From NCBI GenBank assembly GCA_016875395.1, contig VGRF01000007.1:1-64000 (forward strand): DNA of 64,000 bases, read 5' to 3'. This DNA is from Deltaproteobacteria bacterium. GTDB lineage: Bacteria; Myxococcota_A; UBA9160; UBA6930. A model generated the notes under the pieces. It was given only the letters and a program-made list of their open reading frames with translations. It searched no databases and was not told where the DNA came from. How positions within the stretch are numbered: position 1 is the stretch's first letter; each line of letters opens with the position of its first letter. This document shows positions 12,244 to 19,141 of this stretch, one piece after another. A program made the position numbers and the translations under genes.

Positions 12244-12712
12244 ACAAAACTCACGCGATCAGCCGCACGCAGCGAACCGCCCCAGTCCCGCGCATTCCCG
12301 GCACTTTCCGGCCATCCGCACAACTCAGAACCGTGTGAACTTCTTCACTCCAGGAGGCTCGCTTCCAGCCCGCCGCACCCGCGATTCCGCCGCGCCTTGC
12401 CCTCGCTCTGCCGCTCTACGAGCCCTGAAGCGAGCCGAGTCCGCGATGGCTCGCCACCCCGACGCCGCGAACGAGCGACTCCGAGAGCAACCCCTCACGC
12501 GCGAGTGATGCCCCTCCGCACGACCACCGCGCATTGACGCGCAGCAACCGAAGCCAGAACGACCTCGAAGTCGAACGCTCCGACCAGGCACGTCGGCCGA
12601 GGCCGCAAGCGAAGCGCGCAGCAAACCGCGGAGTCTGCGGAGCGGTTTGCGAAGTAAACAAGGAAGGGATGTTGCCCCTCTCCGCAACGAGCCGTGCACC
12701 TAACAACGCACG
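12244..12712. other. Gene-poor 469-base region upstream of ATL unit, downstream of AKR
   Basis: No reading frame here has convincing protein character. The right half holds copy A of the dispersed 3'-end repeat (12563-12665) and a TAACAA motif copy at 12701. The left half must carry any promoter for the minus-strand small ORF/ATL genes. It contains an AGGAGG at 12352-12357 not followed by a supported gene, and a small inverted repeat GTGAACTTCTTCAC at 12335-12348. Confidence 0.6.
12563..12665 (+). repeat. Dispersed 3'-end repeat, copy A
   Basis: This shares three identical blocks with 54156-54256: 16 bases at 12563-12578, 34 bases at 12592-12625 (GTCGGCCGAGGCCGCAAGCG and onward) and 18 bases at 12648-12665 (TGCGAAGTAAACAAGGAA). 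Block spacing is preserved. Between blocks two and three lies an inverted repeat AAACCGC/GCGGTTT (12623-12629 with 12642-12648). It lies downstream of the minus-strand aldo-keto reductase gene; read on that strand the third block is T-rich. Confidence 0.85.
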
Positions 12713-13720
12713 CTACCGATACCCGTCCACCACCGGCCTGCGCGGCAACATCCACCAGATCGCGTCGCACGCTTCGCGCAGCGAGTCGTCGAGCGTCATG
12801 TCCGCCGCCGCGAGCGAGGGCGCGAGCTGCGCAGGCTTGCTCGCGCCGATGATCGCGCTCGTGATGCCCGGCTGCGCGAGCACCCACGCGACCGCGACGC
12901 TCACGATGTCGACGCCGCGCGCGTCGCACTCCTTCTTGAGCCGCTCGACCGCCGCGAACTGCGCTTCCTGCCAGTAGCGGTGGCGGTACATCTTGCCCGC
13001 CGCGCCGAGCGTGAAGCGCCCGTGCTCTTCCGGTTCGGGCGCGAGCTTGTGCTTGCCCGAGAGAAAGCCGCCGGCGAGCGGGTTGTAGACGAGCACGCCG
13101 ATGCCCTGCGAGATGCACAGCGGAATCAGCTCCGTCTCGATGTCGCGGTACAGCAAGTTGTATCGCGGCTGCACCGAGACGTAGCCCGCGGCGCCGAGCT
13201 CGCGCGCGGCCATCAGCGCTTCCGCGAGCCGCCACGCCGGGTAGTTCGAGGAGCCCACGTACCGCAGCTTGCCCGCGCGCACGAGATCTTCGAGCGCGCG
13301 CAGCGTCTCCTCGATCGGCACGTCGGCGTCGAAGAAGTGCGTCTGATAGAGGTCGATGCGATCCGTGCGCAGCCGGCGCAGGCTCGCGTCGCACGCCTTC
13401 AGGATGTGCTGGCGCGAGAGGCCGACGTCGTTCGCGCCGCGCCCCATCTGCCCGCGGCACTTCGTCGCGAGGATGATGCGGTCGCGGTTGCTCCGAAGCT
13501 GCATCCACTCGCCGATGATTTCTTCGGTGCGGCCGACCGTCTCGAGCGTGCCGCCGAGCGGATACACGTCGGCGGTGTCGAGGAAGTCGAGCCCGCCTTC
13601 GAGCGAGCGATCGAGGATCGCGAACGACGTATCGCGATCACTCTGCAAGCCGAACGTCATCGTGCCGAGGCAGAGCGGCGGCACGCGCAGGCCCGTGCGC
13701 CCGAGCTGGCGAGTCTTCAT
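12713..13720 (-). CDS. Aldo-keto reductase
   Basis: NAD(P)H-dependent carbonyl reductase of 335 residues with the (beta/alpha)8 AKR fold, cytoplasmic. It starts MKTRQLGRTGLRVPPLCLGT. The catalytic set is visible as LDTADVYPLGG (Asp and Tyr), LATKCRG (Lys) and YQTHFFD, the His motif. The cofactor-phosphate loop is near AIIGASKPAQL. It belongs to the AKR group with YghZ/tas-like and potassium-channel-beta-like members; the substrate is unknown. It is transcribed divergently from the first crotonase-fold gene, across a 127-base spacer holding a tandem repeat. The gene ends in TAG, evidence that TAG is an ordinary stop in this genome. Confidence 0.92.
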   Translation of the reverse strand: MKTRQLGRTGLRVPPLCLGTMTFGLQSDRDTSFAILDRSLEGGLDFLDTADVYPLGGTLETVGRTEEIIGEWMQLRSNRDRIILATKCRGQMGRGANDVGLSRQHILKACDASLRRLRTDRIDLYQTHFFDADVPIEETLRALEDLVRAGKLRYVGSSNYPAWRLAEALMAARELGAAGYVSVQPRYNLLYRDIETELIPLCISQGIGVLVYNPLAGGFLSGKHKLAPEPEEHGRFTLGAAGKMYRHRYWQEAQFAAVERLKKECDARGVDIVSVAVAWVLAQPGITSAIIGASKPAQLAPSLAAADMTLDDSLREACDAIWWMLPRRPVVDGYR

Positions 13721-13755
13721 CGCGAGAACCTCCGTGGCGCACACGATGCCACGGC

Positions 13756-13805
13756 GCGCACCGGGGACGTGCGTGCACCAAGACGCGCACCGGGGACGTA
13801 CGTGC
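13756..13805. promoter_or_regulatory. Tandem 21-base repeat in a divergent promoter
   Basis: Two copies of GCGCACCGGGGACGT(G/A)CGTGC lie at 13756-13776 and 13785-13805, 29 bases apart (close to three helical turns), differing at one base. They occupy the 127-base spacer between the divergent aldo-keto reductase and crotonase-fold genes, where a shared operator would be. A partial copy, ACCGGGGACGTAC, is inside a membrane-protein gene at 20726-20738, so a dispersed repeat is the alternative. Confidence 0.5.
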
Positions 13806-13847
13806 TCTTCGTCGGCGATACCGTCGCGCGCTCTGTAGGAGCCACCG

Positions 13848-14690
13848 ATGACAGCCGCACGCACGATCGAAACCGGTACCTCGCACCTGCTCGCGCGCGT
13901 CGAAGACCGCGTCGCGACGCTCACGCTGAATCGCCCCGAACGCCGGAACGCGTTCTCGACCGAGATGCTCGAAGGCCTCGGGCGCGCGCTCGAAGAGATC
14001 GAGCTCGCACGCGACGTCGGCTGTGTCGTGCTGACCGGCGCCGGCAGCGCCTTCAGCGCGGGCGGCGACGTGAAGGGGATGGACGAAGGCAACGCGCCCG
14101 GCGCGACGAGCGGCGCACGCGAGAACGTCGACGCGCGCATTCACGCAATGCGCCGACTGCAGCGCATCACCTCGGGACGGCTCTACACCCTCGCGAAGCC
14201 CGTGATCGCATCGCTGCCGGGCGCTGCCGCAGGCGGCGGTTTCTCGCTCGCGCTCGCGTGCGACCTGCGCATCGCCGCCGAGAACGCGCTGCTCGTCACT
14301 TCGTTCGCGCGCATCGGCTTCTCGGGCGACTGGGGCGGAACGTTCCTCGCAACGCAGATCGTCGGCAGCGCAAAGGCGCGCGAGCTCTACTACCTGAGCG
14401 ACCGCATCGAAGCGCGCGAGGCGCTGCGGCTCGGGCTCGTCAACCGCGTCGTGCCCGCGAGCGAGCTGGGCGCGACGGTGCGCGAGCTGGCGCTGCGCAT
14501 CGCGCACGGGCCGACCGTCGCGTACCGGCTGATGAAGGAGAACCTGAATCGCGCGGCCGACGGCGCCGGCATGCTCGAGTGCCTCGATCTCGAGGCGTCG
14601 AACCTCGTCGCGTCGAGCCTCACCGAAGATCACCGAGAGGCGACGCGCGCGTTCGTCGAGCGGCGCGAGCCCGTGTTCCGCGGGCACTGA
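13848..14690 (+). CDS. Enoyl-CoA hydratase/isomerase family protein, tandem copy 1
   Basis: Crotonase-fold enzyme of 280 residues acting on a CoA thioester. The oxyanion-hole segments are LTGAGSAFSAGGDVKGM and SLPGAAAGGGFSLALACDLR. The two glutamates of classical crotonase (Glu144 and Glu164 of the rat enzyme) fall on Ser in GGFSLAL and Phe in VTSFARIG, so ordinary hydration is unlikely. Instead GFSGDWGGTFL has an Asp at the place used by PaaG-type and other CoA isomerases. The next gene is a close paralogue 58 bases downstream, indicating tandem duplication. Substrate and reaction are inferred only at family level. Confidence 0.9.
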   Translation: MTAARTIETGTSHLLARVEDRVATLTLNRPERRNAFSTEMLEGLGRALEEIELARDVGCVVLTGAGSAFSAGGDVKGMDEGNAPGATSGARENVDARIHAMRRLQRITSGRLYTLAKPVIASLPGAAAGGGFSLALACDLRIAAENALLVTSFARIGFSGDWGGTFLATQIVGSAKARELYYLSDRIEAREALRLGLVNRVVPASELGATVRELALRIAHGPTVAYRLMKENLNRAADGAGMLECLDLEASNLVASSLTEDHREATRAFVERREPVFRGH

Positions 14691-14748
14691 GACTCGCTGC
14701 ACTCTCGGCGCGATAGCGTCGGCACTCACCGAAAACGGAGGACTCACC

Positions 14749-15579
14749 ATGTCCGCACGCACGATCGACACCGGCACGGATCACCTGCTCGCGAGCGTCG
14801 AGGATCGTGTCGCGACGATCACGCTGAACCGCCCCGAGCGCCGCAACGCGTTTTCCAGCGAGATGCTGAGCGGCCTTGCGCTCGCACTCGACGACGCCGA
14901 GCGCGCGAGCGATGTCGGCTGCGTCGTGATCACCGGCGCCGGCGGCGCGTTCTGCGCGGGCGGCGACGTGAAGGGCATGAACGAGCGCAACGCGGGCGGC
15001 GGCGAGGGCCCCGGCATCGACGCGCGCATCCACGCGCAGCGCCTCTCGCAGCGCGCGACTTCGGGCCGCATCTACACCATGCCCAAGCCCGTGATCGCTG
15101 CGCTGCCCGGCGCAGCCGCGGGAGCCGGCTTCGCGGTCGCGCTCGCGTGCGACCTGCGCGTCGCCGCCGACAACGCCGTGCTCGTCACCTCGTTCGCGCG
15201 CGTCGGCTTCTCGGGCGACTACGGCGGCACGTTTTTCTTGACGCAGCTCGTCGGCGCCTCGAAGGCGCGCGAGCTCTACTACCTGAGCGATCGCGTGACG
15301 GCGGACGAAGCGCTGCGCCTCGGCCTCGTGAACCGCGTGGTGCCCGCGAGCGAGCTCGCGAAGGCGACGCGCGAGCTCGCGCTTCGCCTCGCACAGGGGC
15401 CGACCGTCGCGTACCGCTACATGAAAGAGAACATCAACCGCGCCGCGAGCGGCGCGGACGTGATGGACTGCCTCGACCTCGAGGCCACCCACCACGTGCA
15501 CACGGGGCTCACCGAAGATCACCGCGAGGCCGCGAAAGCGTTCGTGGAGAAGCGCGAGCCGAGCTTCAAGGGGCGCTGA
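14749..15579 (+). CDS. Enoyl-CoA hydratase/isomerase family protein, tandem copy 2
   Basis: A 276-residue crotonase-fold paralogue of the preceding gene, alignable over its whole length (both contain VATxTLNRPERRNAF and KARELYYLSDR). Like copy 1 it lacks both classical crotonase glutamates (GAGFAVAL and VTSFARVG) but keeps the Asp in GFSGDYGGTFF, which favours an isomerase-type role. A purine-rich CGGAGGA at 14738-14744 precedes the ATG. Differences between the copies gather in the loop after GDVKGM, which is shorter here, a region that often borders the acyl pocket, so substrate preference may have diverged. Confidence 0.9.
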   Translation: MSARTIDTGTDHLLASVEDRVATITLNRPERRNAFSSEMLSGLALALDDAERASDVGCVVITGAGGAFCAGGDVKGMNERNAGGGEGPGIDARIHAQRLSQRATSGRIYTMPKPVIAALPGAAAGAGFAVALACDLRVAADNAVLVTSFARVGFSGDYGGTFFLTQLVGASKARELYYLSDRVTADEALRLGLVNRVVPASELAKATRELALRLAQGPTVAYRYMKENINRAASGADVMDCLDLEATHHVHTGLTEDHREAAKAFVEKREPSFKGR

Positions 15580-15590
15580 CAGGCAGGCCC

Positions 15591-15612
15591 GAGCCGCGGG
15601 GCGCCGCGGCTC
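15591..15612. terminator. Hairpin between convergent genes
   Basis: A perfect 9-base stem GAGCCGCGG/CCGCGGCTC with loop GGCG lies between the second crotonase gene (ends 15579) and the convergent NTF2-like gene (stop at 15611-15613). There is no T tract, so it may be a structural barrier rather than a full intrinsic terminator. Confidence 0.5.
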
Positions 15613-16054
15613 AGATCTCGTGCGTCAGAGAGGCGCTCTGCGCCCGCGCGATTTCGTACGCCGGCCCGAGCATCACGCGCAGCAGTCGCTCGCTCGCGTA
15701 GAGGCGCTCGCCGGCGAGCATCGTCTCTCCGAACACGAGAATGCCGATGATGCGGTGCCGCTCGCGCGGCGCGCCGGGCAGCGCCAGATCGAGCCAGTAC
15801 TCCTCGCCGAGTCCCTCCGCCGTCGCCCACTGATTCACGAGCTCGAAGCCGGCGATGTGCTGCTGAAACGAGCCGAAGAAGTGCTCGTAGTAAGTGCGCG
15901 CCGCAGCCTTGCCGCGGAAGGAGATGCCGAGCGTCGCAAGCTCGTAGACCGGATCGTGCTCGAGCGTCGCGAGCGTGGTCGCGAGATCGCCGCGCGCCTC
16001 GGCCTCCGCGTGCGCCTTCGCCACCGCCACGAGCGCCTCGTGATCCGCGCGCAT
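15611..16054 (-). CDS. SnoaL/NTF2-like domain protein
   Basis: A 147-residue single-domain protein of the cone-shaped NTF2-like fold. The N-terminal helix AHAEAEARGDLATTLATLEH, the segment YYEHFFGSFQQ and the strand EEYWLDLALPG fit SnoaL-like polyketide cyclase or nuclear-transport-factor folds. Such proteins may be small isomerases or ligand binders; no catalytic pair is certain here. ATG at 16054 is chosen because an ATG five bases earlier is out of frame. It is divergent from the thioesterase gene, with 113 bases between. Confidence 0.8.
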   Translation of the reverse strand: MRADHEALVAVAKAHAEAEARGDLATTLATLEHDPVYELATLGISFRGKAAARTYYEHFFGSFQQHIAGFELVNQWATAEGLGEEYWLDLALPGAPRERHRIIGILVFGETMLAGERLYASERLLRVMLGPAYEIARAQSASLTHEI

Positions 16055-16167
16055 CGCATCGCCTCCCGCACAGCCGCGCATCCTAAGGCAGCGCCATTCC
16101 CTCGCGCGGAAGTGCACGCCCGCGCGAGTGCGCTGACTTAGGCTGCGCGGCCCGAAGAGGAGCTCTC

Positions 16168-16596
16168 ATGTCCGCCCTGCCCGCCCCCGTGCTGCAGCTC
16201 GTCGACGCCGCGATCGTGCGCTCGCCTTACGGCAAGCTGCTCGGCCTCGAGCTCGTCGCTGCCGAGCCCGATCGTGTGCGCGTGAAGCTGCCCTACCGCG
16301 TGGACGTGACGACGCTCGGCGACACGGTGCACGGCGGCGCGATCTCGGGCCTCGTCGACTCCGCCGCGACCGCCGCGTTCTGGGCGCATCCCGGCGCTTC
16401 ACCCGGCGCGCGCGGCACCACGATCGGCTTCAGCATCAACTTCGTGTCCGCGGGGCGCGGGCAGGATCTCGTCGCCGACGCGCGCGTGCGGCGGCGCGGC
16501 AAGGAGATCTGCACGGGCGAAGTGAGCGTGACGGACGCCGCGGGCCGCGAGGTCGCGGTGGCGCTGGTCACTTACAAGATGTCGCTCGGGGGCTGA
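16168..16596 (+). CDS. PaaI-type hotdog-fold thioesterase
   Basis: Acyl-CoA thioesterase of 142 residues in the hotdog fold. DTVHGGAISGLVDSAATAAF is the long central helix with the HGG motif typical of PaaI-like enzymes, and TIGFSINFVSAGRGQDLVAD gives the following strand. It probably hydrolyses an acyl- or aryl-acyl-CoA in the cytoplasm and may relieve CoA trapping in the surrounding CoA pathways. The start is ATG at 16168. Its 3' end overlaps by 25 bases a doubtful minus-strand small frame. Confidence 0.88.
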   Translation: MSALPAPVLQLVDAAIVRSPYGKLLGLELVAAEPDRVRVKLPYRVDVTTLGDTVHGGAISGLVDSAATAAFWAHPGASPGARGTTIGFSINFVSAGRGQDLVADARVRRRGKEICTGEVSVTDAAGREVAVALVTYKMSLGG

Positions 16597-16799
16597 TTCG
16601 AGCGAGCCGCGCCTGCGTGCGTCGCGACGACGGCACGCCACGTCTTCGCGAGCTCGCCGACGAGCCCGTCGAACGCTTCCGATTCGGCCTCGATGCGCTT
16701 CGCGTCGAGCTGCCGCGCCAGCGGGACCCCTCGCTTGCATCTCCGGAACGACTCCGACACGCGCAGAACGCCGAACCCCCGCGCGTACTCATCGACCAC
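16572..16799 (-). CDS. Doubtful small frame, possible gene remnant
   Basis: A 75-codon minus-strand frame from GTG 16799 to TAA 16572. It contains RVSESFRRCKRGVPLARQLD and RIEAESEAFDGLVGELAKTW, whose acidic/basic balance and heptad-like pattern look protein-like and coiled-coil-forming. It overlaps the convergent thioesterase by 25 bases and no family is recognised. A plus-strand frame over the same stretch is also open, so this is listed only as a possible small or decayed gene. Confidence 0.22.
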   Translation of the reverse strand: MVDEYARGFGVLRVSESFRRCKRGVPLARQLDAKRIEAESEAFDGLVGELAKTWRAVVATHAGAARSNQPPSDIL

Positions 16800-17032
16800 G
16801 TGCGAGCGAGAGTCCGCGCCTGCCGCGGGGCTTCGCTGAAGACAGCGCGGCGCGCTTTCTCCCGTCTCGCCCTTGAAGCGGGGCGTCGTCGCAGGGCGGG
16901 GTGAGACATTTCGGCCCGGCCGAAATGTCTCACTGGCGGCACCGCCCGCCGGCAGGCCGGGCGCCACGCTTGAACGTGCCGAGCACGTTCCCTAGCGATG
17001 CTTTTGCACGCCTTTTACAGGGAGGGCTCCGC
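16597..17032. other. 436-base spacer with a perfect palindrome
   Basis: Apart from the doubtful small frame, no gene is supported between the thioesterase and the SDR. The spacer carries the 33-base inverted repeat at 16901-16933 and, immediately before the SDR ATG, an AGGGAGGG ribosome-binding site (17019-17026). Confidence 0.6.
16901..16933. repeat. Perfect 33-base inverted repeat
   Basis: GTGAGACATTTCGGCC is followed by a single C and then its exact complement GGCCGAAATGTCTCAC. A 16-base perfect arm with a one-base centre is far longer than chance allows. It lies 100 bases upstream of the SDR start. It could be a strong operator, a cruciform or terminator-like element, or the end of a small mobile repeat (REP/MITE type). 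Confidence 0.9.
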
Positions 17033-17842
17033 ATGGCGAACACACACTCGCTGCGCGCGATCGTCACCGGCGCAAGCCGCGGCGTCGGGCGCGGAATCGC
17101 GGAGGCGCTCGCTGAGGCGGGCGCGCGAGTCGTGTTGGCCCGGCGCGACGAAGCGGCGCTCGCGGAGACGGCGGCGTCCGTAACAACTCTCGGTGGCGCC
17201 GCGCTCGCGGTGCCGTGCGACCTCAGCGACGACGCGCAGACCGAGGCGCTGTTCGCGCGCGGACTCGCGTGGCTCGGTGGCCTCGACGTGCTCGTGAACA
17301 GCGCGTGGGGCGGTTACGAGCGCATGGCGGAGAACGGCGAGTTCACCTGGCCGAAGCCGTTCTGGGAGCAGCCGCTCTGGCGCTGGGACGCGATGCTCGG
17401 CGCGGGCGTGCGCGCCGCGTACCACGCCTCGCAGCTCGCGGCCCGCGCGATGCTCGCGCAGCGCCGCGGCCTGATCGTGAACGTCTCGTTCTGGGCCGCG
17501 CAGAAACACATCGCGAACGTCGCCTACGGCGTCTCGAAGGCGGGGACGGACAAGCTCAGCGCCGATTGCGCGCACGAGCTGCGCCCGCACGGCATCGCGG
17601 TGGTGTCGCTCTACCCGGGCCTGGTGCGCACGGAGAAGGTGATGGAGTCCGCGGCGTTCCTCGATCTCTCGAACAGCGAGTCGCCGCGCTTCACCGGGCG
17701 TGCGGTCGTGGCGCTCGCGCGCGACGGCGAGTTGTTACGGCGAAGCGGTGAGACGCTCGTCGCCGCCGCGCTCGCGCGCGAGTACGGCTTCACGGACGTG
17801 GATGGGAAGCAGCCGCGGGCGCTCTCGCTCGAGGAAACGTGA
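17033..17842 (+). CDS. Short-chain dehydrogenase, DHRS1-like
   Basis: NAD(P)-dependent oxidoreductase of 269 residues with a Rossmann fold. The cofactor motif is VTGASRGVGRGIAEAL, the structural motif reads LVNSAWGGYE in place of NNAG, and the catalytic pair is YGVSKAGTDK. The Trp-rich segment KPFWEQPLWRWDAMLGAGVR and HELRPHGIAVVSLYPG resemble the DHRS1 subgroup. ATG at 17033 follows an AGGGAGGG site. Two copies of the dispersed motif lie in the gene, one read as Val-Thr-Thr (17181) and one as Leu-Leu-Arg (17732). The gene ends 3 bases before a convergent gene. Confidence 0.92.
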   Translation: MANTHSLRAIVTGASRGVGRGIAEALAEAGARVVLARRDEAALAETAASVTTLGGAALAVPCDLSDDAQTEALFARGLAWLGGLDVLVNSAWGGYERMAENGEFTWPKPFWEQPLWRWDAMLGAGVRAAYHASQLAARAMLAQRRGLIVNVSFWAAQKHIANVAYGVSKAGTDKLSADCAHELRPHGIAVVSLYPGLVRTEKVMESAAFLDLSNSESPRFTGRAVVALARDGELLRRSGETLVAAALAREYGFTDVDGKQPRALSLEET

Positions 17843-17845
17843 GGC

Positions 17846-18394
17846 TCACTCCTCGGATGCGTTCTTCTCGATGTCCCGCATGAGATCTTCGAAGCCCTGC
17901 CCGAGACCGAGCATGGCTTCGAGGGTGTCGAGCTCCTGCATCTTCACGAACCAGCGTCCGGCAATCCGCACGGTCGTGACGACTTCCACCACACCTTCCT
18001 GATGAGCCACGTCGTCCTCCGTTTCCGAGCGCACGACGACGTGAGCAATCCGATCACCCTCGGCAACCGAGCCGAGTACGATCGCGTTGAGCCGCCGGCC
18101 CCCCGGCATGGGCTGGAAAGCTCGGCCGTAGAGAGTCCTCGGGTCCAGCGTGCGCGCTTCCTCGCCGCTGAGACCTCCGAGCCGGAGTGGATCGCCTGGC
18201 CCGTCTCCGAGTGCGCGGAGGACCAAGTCCTTGTACTTCGCGAGGCTCTCGTCGTCATAGAACAGGGCGGCGGCACCGGGGTCCTCCGCAACCGCGTCGA
18301 TGTATCGCTTCACGACGCGCTCGGGCGACTCAACCTCGGCGAGCACAGAGCCCGGAAGAGCAACGAGGATCATCGCGAAGACCCAGCTGCGCAT
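17846..18394 (-). CDS. Exported hypothetical protein
   Basis: A 182-residue protein with a clear signal peptide (MRSWVFAMILVALPGSVLA, cleavage near LA|EV). The mature part has ESPERVVKRYIDAVAEDPGA, an NTF2-like start, and later VVTTVRIAGRWFVKMQELD, a pattern of secreted DUF4878 or SnoaL-like domains where a conserved W follows the last strand. The acidic C-terminus ends EKNASEE. Function is unknown. It lies downstream of the scramblase-like gene on the same strand, 59 bases apart, and may share its transcript and envelope location. Confidence 0.75.
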   Translation of the reverse strand: MRSWVFAMILVALPGSVLAEVESPERVVKRYIDAVAEDPGAAALFYDDESLAKYKDLVLRALGDGPGDPLRLGGLSGEEARTLDPRTLYGRAFQPMPGGRRLNAIVLGSVAEGDRIAHVVVRSETEDDVAHQEGVVEVVTTVRIAGRWFVKMQELDTLEAMLGLGQGFEDLMRDIEKNASEE

Positions 18395-18453
18395 TCGCCT
18401 CTCTCCGTTTCGCGATGCCGAAGTCCTCGGCGACTGCGCACTGTGCGCCATCC

Positions 18454-19116
18454 TCAGTCGAACAACCCGCCGAGGCTCGTCACGCCCCCCACTCCCTGAT
18501 TGTTCTCGAAGAAATCGAGGTCGATCGACACCGCGGCGCAGAAGATCGTCGCGCGCTCTTCGAGGCTCCACGTCGCGCGCGAGAGATCGACGCCGAACGT
18601 GTCGGCGTCCATGAACACTTCGCGCAGCATGCCGCCCCACTTCTTGCCGATCGTCGCCTCGCGTCCGTCGTCGGCGCGCAGCGGGAACGTCCAGATGCGC
18701 CAGAACGGGCTCGACACGCGCGCGAAGGTGCGGCCGAACTTGTCGCGCAGGTCGTACTTGCGGCGCAGGATCCCGAAGCGGCGGTGGATGCTGCCGAGCT
18801 TCACGCCGCTGCCGTCGGCGACATCGAGATCGGAGAAGAACCAGAAGAACTCGCGGCTGAGCCGTAACAACACGGCGCCCGCGCGGTCGCACACGATGGC
18901 TTCGAGCGGGCGATGCGAGCGCAGGAACCAGCGCCAGAAGATGCGCGTCCAGCCGCCCTGCTCCTCCGCGAGCGTGCCCAGCTCTTCGCCGCCCGCGCCG
19001 CGAATCGCGTACTGATTGCGCGTCTCGAAGTCGATCAGGATCTCGACCCACTCCTTGCGCTGCTTCAGCGAGAGCTGCGGCTGCGTCGCGATGAAGCTCG
19101 AGGCGAGTGCGGTCAT
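18454..19116 (-). CDS. Phospholipid scramblase/LURP-one-related protein
   Basis: A 220-residue protein with the tubby-like C-terminal fold of scramblase-related and LURP-one proteins: strands such as IDFETRNQYAIRGAGGEELG, FLRSHRPLEAIVCDRAG, FGILRRKYDLRDKFGRTFAR and a C-terminal hydrophobic helix TIFCAAVSIDLDFFENNQ. Bacterial members are described only by homology; lipid binding is likely and scrambling unproven. It follows the CoA-transferase gene by 25 bases on the same strand. A Leu-Leu-Arg site (LLRLSREFF) is a dispersed-motif copy. Confidence 0.85.
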   Translation of the reverse strand: MTALASSFIATQPQLSLKQRKEWVEILIDFETRNQYAIRGAGGEELGTLAEEQGGWTRIFWRWFLRSHRPLEAIVCDRAGAVLLRLSREFFWFFSDLDVADGSGVKLGSIHRRFGILRRKYDLRDKFGRTFARVSSPFWRIWTFPLRADDGREATIGKKWGGMLREVFMDADTFGVDLSRATWSLEERATIFCAAVSIDLDFFENNQGVGGVTSLGGLFD

Positions 19117-19141
19117 GCGCGGCTCCTCCGGGCGTGAGCCG

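Noticed and set aside
16617-16904. Plus-strand frame in the spacer before the SDR
   Set aside because: No start signal, no domain, and it runs into the palindrome; the opposite strand is equally open.
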